Shown: positions 9,153-18,285, numbered from the stretch's first letter. The stretch is 64,000 nucleotides of DNA from JAISGQ01 sp045604965 (GCA_045604965.1 JAZUPB010000023.1:124001-188000), one strand, 5' to 3'. The notes: generated by a model not told the origin, from the letters alone. Made by a program: numbers and translations.

Positions 9153-10051
9153 GTGACGGGATTCTGATAATCGACAAGCCTATGGAGTTTACCTCCTTTG
9201 ATGTCTGCGCAGTTATGCGCGGACTGCTTAAAACAAGAAAGATCGGACACACAGGAACGCTCGACCCAATGGCTACGGGCGTTCTGCCTATTCTTGCAGG
9301 AAAAGCCACAAAGGCGGCAGACCTGCTGCCCGATCACGATAAGGAATATATATCAGGTTTCAGGCTGGGTCTCGAGACTGAAACCCTTGATATATGGGGC
9401 GAAACGTTAAGAGAAGAAAAGGTTTCGGTATCAGAAGCAGAGCTTAGAGAAAAGCTGAACCTTTTCAGAGGCGAAATAACCCAGATACCCCCTATGTATT
9501 CAGCTGTTTCTGTCGGCGGAAAGCGTTTATATGATATAGCGCGAAGCGGTCAGACAGTGGAACGTCCCAGCAGACAGGTAACGATAAAGAAACTGGAGCT
9601 GCTTTCCTATGATGAGGAAAAAGGCGAAGGAGAAATATTGTGCCGCTGCTCGAAGGGTACGTATATAAGGACTCTTGCAGCTGATATAGGCGCTTCTCTC
9701 GGAACCTTTGCAGCAGTAACATCTCTTCGAAGAACAAATGCCTGCGGTTACGACCTGTCTTCTGCAATTACTCTTGACGAAGCAAAGCTTCTGGCGTCTG
9801 AGGGAAGACTCGAGGAAAGGCTTCTTCCGATAGGCGGAATATTTGAGGGATACAGAGCAGTCAACATCTCAGAACCTCAGGCGTTCAGAGTGAAAAACGG
9901 CGGCGCGCTGTCGCTGGAGCGGCTGCACAGATTCAAAGCCGAAAAAGATGGCGAAACGGTGCAGCTTATTGCACCGAGCGGTGAATTTTTGGCATTGGGT
10001 ACGGTAATGCTTGAAACAGAAGAAATAAAAATCAAAAAGCAGTTCTGTTAG
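9149..10051 (+). CDS. truB: tRNA pseudouridine(55) synthase TruB
   Basis: TruB makes pseudouridine 55 in the T-loop of tRNAs. Seen motifs are GILIIDKP at the start, the catalytic HTGTLDPMATGVLP segment whose Asp is the nucleophile, and CSKGTYIRTLAADIG in the middle. A C-terminal PUA-like part has VKNGG and ALG. At 300 residues it is of normal length. It starts with ATGA overlap on nrnA, so translation is coupled. Confidence 0.96.
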   Translation: MSDGILIIDKPMEFTSFDVCAVMRGLLKTRKIGHTGTLDPMATGVLPILAGKATKAADLLPDHDKEYISGFRLGLETETLDIWGETLREEKVSVSEAELREKLNLFRGEITQIPPMYSAVSVGGKRLYDIARSGQTVERPSRQVTIKKLELLSYDEEKGEGEILCRCSKGTYIRTLAADIGASLGTFAAVTSLRRTNACGYDLSSAITLDEAKLLASEGRLEERLLPIGGIFEGYRAVNISEPQAFRVKNGGALSLERLHRFKAEKDGETVQLIAPSGEFLALGTVMLETEEIKIKKQFC

Positions 10052-10065
10052 GGAGGGACAACCTT

Positions 10066-10968
10066 TTGCAGAAAATTTCCCTTTCTGAAAAACAAAATAA
10101 TACATCGGTTGCTCTCGGTCAGTTCGATGCTCTTCATAAAGGACATCAGGCAGTTATCCTGGCAGCAAATAAGCAGGGATTAAAAACCGCTGTGCTGACC
10201 TTCAAGAGAGGAACACTGAAAAAAGGCGACGACAGGTTTATAACCACAGATGAAGAGAGAGAGGAGATATTTGCTTCTCTCGGCGCAGATATGCTGTGTG
10301 AACCTGATTTTTCGGAGATATGCTCACTTTCAGCAGAGCGCTTTGTGGAAGAAATACTGGCAGAAAAGTTAGGAGCAAAGCACGTAGCCTGCGGATTTAA
10401 TTACCGTTTCGGATACAGGGCACAGGGTGATGCAGAACTTCTGAAAAAGCTCTGCGAAAAGAACGGCATAGAATGTACCGTAGTGCCATCGGTTGAAGCA
10501 AACGGAAAAAGCATAAGCTCAACCGCAATACGCGAATATCTCGATAAAGGCGATGCAGAAAGTGCGGCCGAAATGCTCGGCAGACCATTTTGCTATAAGC
10601 TTGAGGTAATAGGCGGAAAGCAGCTTGGACGAACTCTTGGCACGCCAACCATAAATCAGGTGTTCCCCGAAGGTTTTATATGCCCGAGGTACGGTGTATA
10701 TGCATCGGTGGCGGAGGTGGACGGAGCAGAATACTGTGCTGTTACCAACATCGGAGTAAAGCCCACAGTAGGCTCTGACAGACCTCTCAGCGAAACCTGG
10801 ATATGTGATTATAGCGGAGACCTGTACGGACAGAGTATAAAGGTGAGCCTGATAAAATTTCTGCGTCCGGAGCAAAAATTCCCATCTATCGATGAACTTC
10901 GCGAGGCGATCCTGCAAAACGGCAGAGAATCCCGTGATATATTCAATAAAATGAACAAAACCACGTAA
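10066..10968 (+). CDS. ribF: Bifunctional riboflavin kinase/FAD synthetase RibF
   Basis: RibF phosphorylates riboflavin to FMN and adenylates it to FAD. The N-terminal nucleotidyltransferase domain begins ALGQFDALHKGH (usual form GxFDGxHxGH; here Ala replaces the second Gly) and has an SSTAIREYL motif near residue 145. The C-terminal kinase domain has GRTLGTPTIN and Y-G-V-Y-A. The start is TTG 10066, preceded by GGGAGGG at 10051-10057; no ATG fits. It is the last gene of the translation operon, and a terminator overlaps its stop. Confidence 0.94.
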   Translation: MQKISLSEKQNNTSVALGQFDALHKGHQAVILAANKQGLKTAVLTFKRGTLKKGDDRFITTDEEREEIFASLGADMLCEPDFSEICSLSAERFVEEILAEKLGAKHVACGFNYRFGYRAQGDAELLKKLCEKNGIECTVVPSVEANGKSISSTAIREYLDKGDAESAAEMLGRPFCYKLEVIGGKQLGRTLGTPTINQVFPEGFICPRYGVYASVAEVDGAEYCAVTNIGVKPTVGSDRPLSETWICDYSGDLYGQSIKVSLIKFLRPEQKFPSIDELREAILQNGRESRDIFNKMNKTT

Positions 10969-10990
10969 TTTTAATAATTACGTGGTTTTC
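10957..10990 (+). terminator. Terminator overlapping the ribF stop codon
   Basis: A 10-bp perfect stem (CCACGTAATT, 10961-10970, with AATTACGTGG, 10976-10985), loop TTAAT, then TTTTC. The stop codon TAA lies inside the 5' arm. Confidence 0.85.
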
Positions 10991-11036
10991 ATATATATGT
11001 TTTTATGATACAATAGGTCAGAAAAGGGGTGAGGGA

Positions 11037-12374
11037 ATGAAACAGCTGCCGGAAAATGTCGCAGCGGCAATGCAGAGACTCGAAAATTCGGGCTGTGAAG
11101 CCTATGTTGTGGGCGGCTGCGTGCGTGACAGTATAATGGGGAGAGAAATATCCGATTGGGATATATGCACATCGGCATTGCCTCAGAAAGTGCTCGAGAT
11201 ATTCAATGATAAAAAGACCATACCCACAGGTCTGAAGCACGGCACCGTTACGGTGGTTTATGGCGGTTCCCATCTTGAGATAACCACATTTCGCTCTGAG
11301 GGCGAATATTCCGATTCCCGAAGACCCGACAGTGTTACTTTCGGCGTGACCCTTGAGGAAGACCTTGCACGGCGTGACTTTACCTGCAACGCCATAGCCT
11401 ACAGCCCTGAGCGGGGAGAGGCCGACCCCTTTGGAGGAAAACAGGATATTGAAAAAGGTATAATAAGAGCGGTAGGAAATGCTGAGGAGCGTTTTGCCGA
11501 AGATGCTCTTCGAATTATGAGAGCGCTGAGATTTTCAGCGGTTCTGGGATTTGAGATCGAAGAAAAAACAGCGAAGGCTCTGCGAAAAAAACGCAGCCTG
11601 CTTAAAAAGATAGCAGGCGAGCGGATATTTGAAGAACTGAAAAAACTTATCTGCGGAAAAAACGCCGGAAAAGTAATTAGAGAATTTCACGATGTGCTTG
11701 ATGTTGTCATACCGGGCATATCAAAGCTCAATGGCTTTGAGCAAAAGAGCCCGTATCACACAAAGGATGTTCTGGGACACACTATCGATGTTATGGAAAA
11801 TATAAAGCCTGAGCCTGTATTGAGGCTGGCGGCGCTTTTTCACGATTTTGGAAAGCCTGATAAATTTTTTGTGGGCGATGACGGAAGAGGACATTTTTAT
11901 GACCACGAAGCGTACGGCGCTCAGCTGTTAAGCCGAGTATGGCCTATACTCAAGCCCGATTCCTTTACAAAGGACAGAGTGACAAGTCTTGTTCGCCTGC
12001 ACCATCTGAATATAACACCTCTGCCTGTGGTGGCAAAGCGCAGGATAAGAAGGTATGGAATTGACTTTATCAGGGATGTACTTTGCCTGATGAAAGCAGA
12101 TGCTGCAGCGCATACACAGGATTCTGCAGAGAAAAGACTTGAGAAAATAAAAGAATTTGATATAATATTTGAGGAAACAGTAAAAAACGAAAGCTGCTGT
12201 ACTCTGCCGCAGCTGAAAATAAAGGGAAGAGATATTATTTCCCTTGGAGTAAGACCCGGAAAGCGGATAGGTCAAATACTGGACAGTCTGCTCACAGAGG
12301 TGATCGAAAACGATCTGCCGAATGAGCGTAGTATACTGATTGAAAAGGCAAAAACAATAATTAAGGGGTGCTGA
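11037..12374 (+). CDS. cca: CCA tRNA nucleotidyltransferase
   Basis: This enzyme adds or repairs the 3' CCA of tRNAs. The class II head domain has VVGGCVRDSIMGREISDWDICTS, with the G-G-x-V-R-D and D-x-D metal ligands (about residues 22-45), and an R-R-D-F-T-C-N-A loop follows near residue 115. A metal-dependent HD domain (ALFHDFGKPD, about 262-271) is inserted in the C-terminal half, as in many Clostridia. 445 residues. The ribosome-binding site GGGGTGAGGG precedes ATG 11037. Its TGA lies 2 bases ahead of the next ATG. Confidence 0.94.
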   Translation: MKQLPENVAAAMQRLENSGCEAYVVGGCVRDSIMGREISDWDICTSALPQKVLEIFNDKKTIPTGLKHGTVTVVYGGSHLEITTFRSEGEYSDSRRPDSVTFGVTLEEDLARRDFTCNAIAYSPERGEADPFGGKQDIEKGIIRAVGNAEERFAEDALRIMRALRFSAVLGFEIEEKTAKALRKKRSLLKKIAGERIFEELKKLICGKNAGKVIREFHDVLDVVIPGISKLNGFEQKSPYHTKDVLGHTIDVMENIKPEPVLRLAALFHDFGKPDKFFVGDDGRGHFYDHEAYGAQLLSRVWPILKPDSFTKDRVTSLVRLHHLNITPLPVVAKRRIRRYGIDFIRDVLCLMKADAAAHTQDSAEKRLEKIKEFDIIFEETVKNESCCTLPQLKIKGRDIISLGVRPGKRIGQILDSLLTEVIENDLPNERSILIEKAKTIIKGC

Positions 12375-12376
12375 AA

Positions 12377-13135
12377 ATGGAAAAGAAAAGATCACTTCAC
12401 AGAGTCCTTGAGGACGGAGAGGTAGTACTCAGCGGAAGAGGTAAGGTGGCAGGATTTATAATTCTTCCGTTTTATCTGGTCGGACTGAGCTTTATCCTGT
12501 CCTTTGTCGTTTCGATTCTGGAGATGAAGTTCGGAATAGTCATAAGCTCGCTTATGTACAACGCAATATTTTATGGAATAATGATGCTGACCGTACTGCT
12601 GGTATTCGGTAAGTATCTCTGGGCAAGCTTTACTCACGCATTGAAGCAGAGGCCGAGATATATATGGATCGTAACTTTGTATCTTGGATATTTTGCAATA
12701 CTCGCAACAAATATGGTCGCTCGCTTTGTTATAGCTCTCTTCACCCGTGATGCAACAAGCGCAAATCAGGACGCTGTAACAAGTAACGCAGAAGATTCCT
12801 TTATTATAATGACAATAATCGCCTGTGTATGTGCACCTATAATTGAGGAAGTAATTTTTAGAAGTCTGCTTTTCAGAGGTCTGTCAAGCAGAAATCATAA
12901 ATTTACCGTAGTTCTTGCAGGATTCTTCTCCGCACTGCTCTTCGCAGGAATGCACGTATTCCCTGCAGCAATGGCCTCCGGAGATCTTTTTGAGCTTATC
13001 TACCTTGTAAGCTACTTCCCAATGGGCGTAATTCTTGCAGTAAGCTGCTATAAGACAAAGAACATATTCGGTTCAATACTTCTTCACGCATTCAATAACA
13101 TAGTGGCAATGGTTCTGCCCATGCTTCTTCAGTAG
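12377..13135 (+). CDS. CPBP-family intramembrane glutamic protease
   Basis: A 252-residue protein with about seven membrane segments. It has the CPBP (Abi/CAAX protease) motifs: CAPIIEEVIFRSLLFRG carries the E-E-x-x-x-R site, a later F-A-G-M-H supplies the His, and HAFNN is near the C-terminus. Members cleave prenylated proteins in eukaryotes; in bacteria most targets are unknown, and many act in bacteriocin immunity. It starts 2 bases after cca, with AAGGGGTG inside the cca end as ribosome-binding site, so the two are co-transcribed. The substrate cannot be read from context. Confidence 0.85.
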   Translation: MEKKRSLHRVLEDGEVVLSGRGKVAGFIILPFYLVGLSFILSFVVSILEMKFGIVISSLMYNAIFYGIMMLTVLLVFGKYLWASFTHALKQRPRYIWIVTLYLGYFAILATNMVARFVIALFTRDATSANQDAVTSNAEDSFIIMTIIACVCAPIIEEVIFRSLLFRGLSSRNHKFTVVLAGFFSALLFAGMHVFPAAMASGDLFELIYLVSYFPMGVILAVSCYKTKNIFGSILLHAFNNIVAMVLPMLLQ

Positions 13136-13136
13136 T

Positions 13137-13173
13137 AAAAACACCCACACCTGATTTAAGGTGTGGGTGTTTT
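13137..13173. terminator. Bidirectional terminator between the CPBP and CapA genes
   Basis: ACACCCACACCT (13141-13152) pairs with AGGTGTGGGTGT (13159-13170). The stem is flanked by A runs on one side and T runs on the other, so it serves both converging genes. Confidence 0.9.
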
Positions 13174-13177
13174 GTAT

Positions 13178-14545
13178 TCATATCGTAATGTCTGAAGAAC
13201 TCAATTCTTTTGAGGGAGTAAAAAAGCCTTCGGGGTATGCAGAGGGGTCGGTGATTGAGGGTATAGCCTTTCCAACGGTTTTAATAGTATTAGTCCAGGC
13301 TTTTTTACATTTTTTCCAGCCGGAGGCATCTTTAAAGAAGCTTGGCCTGCTTTCAACGGAATTATATTCGCCTGCAGGCACAATCCTCATATAATTCTTA
13401 CCTTTTGTACCTCCAATGTATGTAAAGGTAGGCATATAAAATGCATCATCGAGGCGGACGCAACCGTCTTCGCCACGGACTGCCTTGACAGAGACGACCA
13501 TACCTTCCTGAGTTCTTGCCATATTTTTTGCAGTCATATTGGTGAAAAGATTTCCGAGAGAGTAAATAACAAGTGCCTTGCTTTCTACACCGCCTCGCTG
13601 TACGGTAAGTACCTCTATGGGCTGAACACAATGTGAATGAGAGCCCATAATAACGTCAACGCCGTATTCGCAGAGCTTTTTTGCGATTTTTTTCTGAGCA
13701 GAGGTGGGAGCACTTTCGTACTCGACGCCCCAATGTATGGAAACGACTATAAATTCCGCACCGTTTTCTTTGAGTTTGTCAACTGCAGGACAGATAGAAG
13801 CGAGAACGTCCTTTTCTTTTTTGCCGCACTTATCTACGCAGAATGCTTTGTCTTTTTTCACGGAGCCTTCCGTATATGAAGCAAAGGCGGCGACGCCGAC
13901 TTTTATGTTGTTTATTTCTGTGATATAGCACTTTTCAGAATCTTCTTTTGTAATGTAACTGCCAACAGAATCCATCCCTGCTTTCTTCACGTTTTTAAGG
14001 GTGTTTTTAACGCCTGTATAGCCTTTGTCGCAGGTGTGATTATTGGCGGTAACGCATAGGTCGACATTTATGCCTTTGAGCGCAGGGAGAATCTCGTACG
14101 GCATATTGAAAATCGGGAAACCGGAGATCTTATTGTTTTCTCCGTAAGCATCGGTAGGCCCCTCAAGATTGATAATGTTCAGATCCGAAACAAATACATC
14201 GTCAAACAAAGAGAAATAGCTGGAATAATCATAGGTGTTTTTTCCTGTTTTGGCTGCTTTGTTTACACGGTCGTGAAGAAGAACATCTCCGCCCATCTGA
14301 ATCGTCACACAATCAGGAGGGAGCGGCTCGGGTTCAGGCTCGGGCTCAGTTGGTTCTGTTTCAGAAACGATATCGCCCTGACTTATGACAGATTCATCGG
14401 TGTCAGATATAATCGCATCAGATCCAGACAATACAGGAAACTTGTATAACTCAAGCATATCGAGGTTATACAATGCCGATACCGCAATAATAAAGATCAG
14501 TAAGACCGATAAAAGCATTTTACCGATTACAGATTTCCCTTTCAT
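13178..14545 (-). CDS. CapA-family (PGA_cap) extracellular metallophosphatase-like protein
   Basis: The 455-residue product has one N-terminal membrane anchor (about residues 10-29) and a Thr/Pro/Glu-rich linker (about 60-76). A PGA_cap domain follows, with GGDVLLHD, N-N-H-T-C-D-K-G, SIHWGVEYE and MGSHSHCVQP, the metal-ligand motifs of the calcineurin-like fold. The name comes from CapA of poly-gamma-glutamate capsule synthesis, but no capB/capC is nearby, so a poly-glutamate role is not supported here. The C-terminal 60 residues are not assigned. Ribosome-binding site GGGGGAT precedes the ATG. Confidence 0.85.
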   Translation of the reverse strand: MKGKSVIGKMLLSVLLIFIIAVSALYNLDMLELYKFPVLSGSDAIISDTDESVISQGDIVSETEPTEPEPEPEPLPPDCVTIQMGGDVLLHDRVNKAAKTGKNTYDYSSYFSLFDDVFVSDLNIINLEGPTDAYGENNKISGFPIFNMPYEILPALKGINVDLCVTANNHTCDKGYTGVKNTLKNVKKAGMDSVGSYITKEDSEKCYITEINNIKVGVAAFASYTEGSVKKDKAFCVDKCGKKEKDVLASICPAVDKLKENGAEFIVVSIHWGVEYESAPTSAQKKIAKKLCEYGVDVIMGSHSHCVQPIEVLTVQRGGVESKALVIYSLGNLFTNMTAKNMARTQEGMVVSVKAVRGEDGCVRLDDAFYMPTFTYIGGTKGKNYMRIVPAGEYNSVESRPSFFKDASGWKKCKKAWTNTIKTVGKAIPSITDPSAYPEGFFTPSKELSSSDITI

Positions 14546-14644
14546 AAAAAATCCCCCGGAAATTATTTATCAATGTATTTAGCAGAGAACCCTGTCAGAT
14601 AAAGCAAAAGTTTCTCAGAAGGTAATAAATATTTTTATGTGTAT

Positions 14645-15088
14645 TTAATCGCCGATCAAGGCATTGTAATCTGCATTGCCAAAAGACAAAATGCGATCCC
14701 TTATAGACACACCGTTTCCCATCAGAGAAATATCGAGGCCGTAATCAAGAAAAACCTTCAGAATAGATACATTGTCAGGATGTTTTTTACCAAGTGCGAA
14801 AAGTATGGCAAAGCGCCCCATATTGTCGGTACAATTTGGGTCGGCACCTTTATCAAGAAGGAGTTCTATGGTTTTCAGTTTGTGATTAAGCGCAGCCATA
14901 TGAAGGTATGAAAGTCCCTGCCGGTCTTTTATATTAACATTATCAAGCTTTTTTATACAGTCAAGTGCTTTTGGTGTTTCAGGCTCGTGAGAAATTATCC
15001 AGAAAATTTTATCACGACCTGTTTTTTTTACATCGGAAATAAAGCTCTCGGAATTGAAAAACTCATCACTTCCAAGTGTATATTTCAA
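14645..15088 (-). CDS. Small ankyrin-repeat protein
   Basis: 147 residues. Two to three ankyrin repeats occupy about residues 57-125 (GLSYLHMAALNHKLKTIELL, then LLDKGADPNCTDNMGR). The first 50 residues do not match a domain I know. The start is TTG 15088: GGAGGC stands 8 bases ahead and no ATG is better placed. A promoter at 15123-15151 serves it alone. Ankyrin repeats mediate protein contacts; the partner is unknown. Confidence 0.75.
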   Translation of the reverse strand: MKYTLGSDEFFNSESFISDVKKTGRDKIFWIISHEPETPKALDCIKKLDNVNIKDRQGLSYLHMAALNHKLKTIELLLDKGADPNCTDNMGRFAILFALGKKHPDNVSILKVFLDYGLDISLMGNGVSIRDRILSFGNADYNALIGD

Positions 15089-15122
15089 CTAAAGCGCCTC
15101 CGATCAATTATCTGTTGTAAAA

Positions 15123-15151
15123 AATATAACACTAAAATCAAAATATATCAA
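15123..15151 (-). promoter_or_regulatory. Promoter of the ankyrin gene
   Basis: On the minus strand: TTGATA, a 17-base spacer and TATATT (rc of 15123-15128). Confidence 0.65.
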
Positions 15152-15177
15152 CAAGCAAAAGGTATTTACTCGACAAA

Positions 15178-15214
15178 GCAAACAGCCGAAGCAGGTTTCT
15201 GCTTCGGCTGCATT
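15178..15214 (-). terminator. Terminator of the pyrimidine operon
   Basis: An 11-bp stem (CAGCCGAAGCA, 15183-15193, with TGCTTCGGCTG, 15200-15210) just beyond the stop of the last operon gene. The T tract on the minus strand is short and broken (TTTGCTTTG). Confidence 0.75.
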
Positions 15215-15223
15215 ATATAGCAT

Positions 15224-15580
15224 TTACTTTTCTGCGTCTATCCATTTCTGCCAGATTTCGGGACAGAAGCCCACAGTTGCCTGTTTTCCATTTCGGACAA
15301 TCGGGGCAGCCAGTAAAAGAGGATAATCCATCAGCTTCTGTTCCTTGTCCTCATCATAGGCAAGGTGCTCAAAATAGGTTTCCTCATAAAGCTTGCACTT
15401 GGTGTCGACCAACTTGTTGAAATCTCCGCCAAGAGCGGCCTTTACGCTTTTATATTCGCCGGGACTCATACCCTTGAGCTTTAGGTCGATGTACTGATAT
15501 TTTATCCTGCGCTCCTTAAACCAGCGCTCTGCCTTGCCTGTATCGAAGCTTTTAGGTTTTCCGAATATCTGTATATTCAT
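15224..15580 (-). CDS. ArsC/Spx-fold protein lacking the active-site Cys
   Basis: 118 residues of the ArsC/Spx/YffB thioredoxin-like fold: MNIQIFG, a loop, then FKERRIKYQYIDLKLKGMS and, late, PIVRNGKQATVGFCPEIW, as in arsenate-reductase-like proteins. The loop that should hold the catalytic Cys (K-x-C-x-x-x-x-K-A) reads KPKSFDTGKAE, with Ser at residue 11 (codon 15548-15550). A redox or arsenate-reductase role is therefore doubtful. Its ATG overlaps the pyrI stop by 4 bases and it precedes the operon terminator, so it is co-expressed with UMP synthesis. Function unknown. Confidence 0.8.
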   Translation of the reverse strand: MNIQIFGKPKSFDTGKAERWFKERRIKYQYIDLKLKGMSPGEYKSVKAALGGDFNKLVDTKCKLYEETYFEHLAYDEDKEQKLMDYPLLLAAPIVRNGKQATVGFCPEIWQKWIDAEK

Positions 15581-16002
15581 CGTTTTTTCGCCTCAGCTTC
15601 GCAGTAGATGCAGCGGTAGACCTTATTCTGACGGTCAGTGAGCTTGAAAATATGGGGCAATTCCTGCTCAGTTGTGGTTATGCATCTGGGATTCTTGCAT
15701 TTTACAACATCCACAATACGTTCAGGAAGCTCGATTTTTTCCTGCTTGCCTACGATTTCGCCGTTTCGAATTTCGTTGATAGTGATGTCGGGATCGATAA
15801 AGCCAAGAACATCCATATCAAGGTCAATATTGCCGTCTATCTTGATAATATCCTTCTTTCCCATTTTTGCAGAGGGAACATTCATTATCATAGCAACAGG
15901 GCAGCTGAGCTTCGAAAGGCACAGAAGCTTGTATATATCCATAGCCTTTCCTGCAGCAATATGGTCGATAACATAACCGTTTCTGATGCTGTCAACGTTC
16001 AT
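15577..16002 (-). CDS. pyrI: Aspartate carbamoyltransferase regulatory subunit
   Basis: PyrI binds nucleotide effectors (CTP/ATP) and holds catalytic PyrB trimers in a dodecamer. The 141-residue product has the allosteric domain (about 1-95) and the C-terminal zinc domain with four Cys (CKNPRC and CIYC, about residues 103-135). It lies right after pyrB, so the operon encodes an allosteric ATCase. This matters because no PyrR-type RNA control is seen. Overlaps the next gene by ATGA. Confidence 0.95.
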   Translation of the reverse strand: MNVDSIRNGYVIDHIAAGKAMDIYKLLCLSKLSCPVAMIMNVPSAKMGKKDIIKIDGNIDLDMDVLGFIDPDITINEIRNGEIVGKQEKIELPERIVDVVKCKNPRCITTTEQELPHIFKLTDRQNKVYRCIYCEAEAKKR

Positions 16003-16917
16003 TTATCGCACCTCCAACAGCTTCATAATAAGCGCCATACGGATAAATTTACCGTACATAGCCTGTCTGAAATAGGCAGCTCTGGGATCTTTGTCTATTG
16101 CAACAGAGATCTCGTTGACTCTGGGCAGCGGATGCATAATGCAGAGATCTGCCTTTGCACTTTCAAGCTTCTCGGGAGTGAGTATATAGCTGTCCTTAAG
16201 ACGCAGATATTCAGCTTCGTTAAAGAAACGCTCACGCTGTACTCTGGTCATATAAAGGATATCGAGTTCGGGGAGAGCCTCCTCAAGAGAACGCGTCTCA
16301 ACATACTCGATGCCCTTTGACTCAAGAATCTCATTGCGTACATATGAAGGAATGGTCAGCTCCTCGGGGGAGATGAGCACAAATTTAACGCCCTTGTAAC
16401 GGGAGAGTGCACCGATAAGGGAGTGAACAGTACGTCCGAACTGCAGGTCACCGCAAATACCCACTGTAAGACCGTCAAAATGACCCTTTTCCTTCTTTAT
16501 GGTAAGAAGATCGGTGAGAGTCTGGGTGGGGTGGTTGTGACCGCCGTCACCTGCATTGATAACAGGTATGCTTACATTGCTTGCAGCAACATAGGCTGAA
16601 CCCTCCTTGGGATGGCGCATAGCGATAATATCGGCATAAAGCTCGACGACCTTTACGGTGTCGGCAACGCTTTCGCCCTTTGCAGCGGAGCTTGACTGAG
16701 CCTCGGAAAAGCCTAGAACGCTGCCGCCAAGATCAAGCATAGCCGCCTCAAAGGAAAGGCGTGTGCGTGTGCTGGGCTCAAAGAACAGAGTAGCCAGCTT
16801 CTTGTATCTGCATTTTTCGCGGTAGTTGTCGGGATTTTCAATAATATCCTCGGCAACCGCAACAAGCTCATCGATCTCTTCAGTGGAGAGATCCAAAATA
16901 TCAATCAAGCTTCTCAT
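16003..16917 (-). CDS. pyrB: Aspartate carbamoyltransferase catalytic subunit
   Basis: PyrB joins carbamoyl phosphate and aspartate to carbamoyl-aspartate. The 304-residue chain has the phosphate-binding FEPSTRTRLSFEAA (about residues 48-61), the SSSAKGES loop, GDGGHNHPTQ, and an HPLPRVNEI segment for aspartate. All key residues are in place. The ATG overlaps the pyrE stop by one base. pyrI follows directly. Confidence 0.97.
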   Translation of the reverse strand: MRSLIDILDLSTEEIDELVAVAEDIIENPDNYREKCRYKKLATLFFEPSTRTRLSFEAAMLDLGGSVLGFSEAQSSSAAKGESVADTVKVVELYADIIAMRHPKEGSAYVAASNVSIPVINAGDGGHNHPTQTLTDLLTIKKEKGHFDGLTVGICGDLQFGRTVHSLIGALSRYKGVKFVLISPEELTIPSYVRNEILESKGIEYVETRSLEEALPELDILYMTRVQRERFFNEAEYLRLKDSYILTPEKLESAKADLCIMHPLPRVNEISVAIDKDPRAAYFRQAMYGKFIRMALIMKLLEVR

Positions 16918-17570
16918 TATTTAGCACCGTTTACAGCAAGATAATTCTTGATGCGTTCTACATTTTCAGCGTTTTTCTCATCTTCTTCGAGATATTCGAT
17001 GATATCATAAACATCGACAACAGAGTATACGGGGAAGCCGAACTGCTCCTCGATCTCCTGCATAGCACCCTTTTCGCCCTGCCCTTTTTCCTTACGGTCT
17101 ACCATAACGAAGGTAGCAGCAACCTTTGCGCCCTCAAGGGTGGAAAGGTTAGCCATACTCTCGCGGATTGCGGTACCTGCGGTAATAACGTCCTCAACGA
17201 TAACGATCTCTTCGCCTGAGTTGGGAACATAACCGACAAATATACCGCCTTCGCCGTGATCCTTTGCTTCTTTGCGGTTAAAGAAGAAGGGGACATCAAG
17301 ACCGTTCTTTGCAAGAGCAACAGATACGGAAACAGCGATGGGAATACCCTTGTAAGCAGGACCGTAGAGAACGGTACGCTTGTTGCCGACCTTTTCGAAA
17401 TAAGCCTTTGCATAGAATTCGCCGAGCTTTGCAATCTCTTCGCCGGTCTTTATCATACCTGCATTAATGAAATAAGGGATCTTTCTGCCGCTTTTTGCGG
17501 TGAAGTCACCGAACTTGAGAACTCCTGCGCTCTCAAGAAACTGTATAAATTCTCTCTTGTAGCCTTCCAT
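16917..17570 (-). CDS. pyrE: Orotate phosphoribosyltransferase
   Basis: PyrE converts orotate and PRPP to OMP. 217 residues; the PRPP motif is EEIVIVEDVITAGTA (about residues 120-134), and the K-x-G-x-F-x-x-K-S-G-R segment is near the start (GDFTAKSGRKIPYF). A catalytic loop with E-A-K-D-H-G-E-G is present. It lies 16 bases after pyrF, with a GGAGGA ribosome-binding site. Confidence 0.96.
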   Translation of the reverse strand: MEGYKREFIQFLESAGVLKFGDFTAKSGRKIPYFINAGMIKTGEEIAKLGEFYAKAYFEKVGNKRTVLYGPAYKGIPIAVSVSVALAKNGLDVPFFFNRKEAKDHGEGGIFVGYVPNSGEEIVIVEDVITAGTAIRESMANLSTLEGAKVAATFVMVDRKEKGQGEKGAMQEIEEQFGFPVYSVVDVYDIIEYLEEDEKNAENVERIKNYLAVNGAK

Positions 17571-17586
17571 TATAAACTAATCCTCC

Positions 17587-18285
17587 TTAACCGATAAATT
17601 CAGCGCAGCATCTTTCGTAAGCTGCAACGGGATCCTCAGCAGCGGTAATAGGTCTTCCGACTACGATATAGTCGGAGCCGATTTCCTTTGCCTGAGCAGG
17701 GGTCATAACTCTGGACTGATCGCCTATATCGCCGTCTGCAAAGCGGACGCCGGGAGTAACTGTCATAAAGGATTTGCCGCAGCGATCCTTTACCTTGCCG
17801 GCCTCGAGCGGAGAACAGACAACACCGTCAAGACCTGCTTCCATAGCATTCTGAGCATACTTCATAACGACCTCGTCAATAGGCTCATTGATGAGAAGCT
17901 CTTCCTTCATTCTCTCTTCGCTGGTGGAAGTGAGCTGAGTAACTGCGATAAGCAGAGGTCTTGTGCCGTCGGGACGGGTAAGACCTTCGAGTGCAGCCTC
18001 CATCATAGCTTTTGTACCTGCTGCGTGGAGGTTGGTCATATCAACATCGAGGTTGGAAAGAACAGCCATAGATTTCTTGACTGTGTTGGGGATGTCGTGG
18101 AGCTTGAGATCGAGGAATATCTTGTGACCGAGTGCCTTGATATCCTTTACGATCTGAGGACCCTCAGCATAGTAAAGCTCCATACCGATCTTTACAAAGG
18201 GCTTTCTCTCACCGAATTTAGCGAGGAAATCCATAACTGCTGCCTTGCTCGAAAAATCGCAGGCAACGATAACGTCTCTGCCCAT
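17587..18285 (-). CDS. pyrF: Orotidine-5'-phosphate decarboxylase
   Basis: PyrF decarboxylates OMP to UMP. The 232-residue protein is the short class: VACDFSSK at the start, F-L-D-L-K-L-H-D-I-P-N-T-V with the K/D catalytic pair near residues 59-64, TPGVRFADGD, and IVVGRPIT at the phosphate end. It overlaps the pyrD stop by one base. Confidence 0.96.
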   Translation of the reverse strand: MGRDVIVACDFSSKAAVMDFLAKFGERKPFVKIGMELYYAEGPQIVKDIKALGHKIFLDLKLHDIPNTVKKSMAVLSNLDVDMTNLHAAGTKAMMEAALEGLTRPDGTRPLLIAVTQLTSTSEERMKEELLINEPIDEVVMKYAQNAMEAGLDGVVCSPLEAGKVKDRCGKSFMTVTPGVRFADGDIGDQSRVMTPAQAKEIGSDYIVVGRPITAAEDPVAAYERCCAEFIG

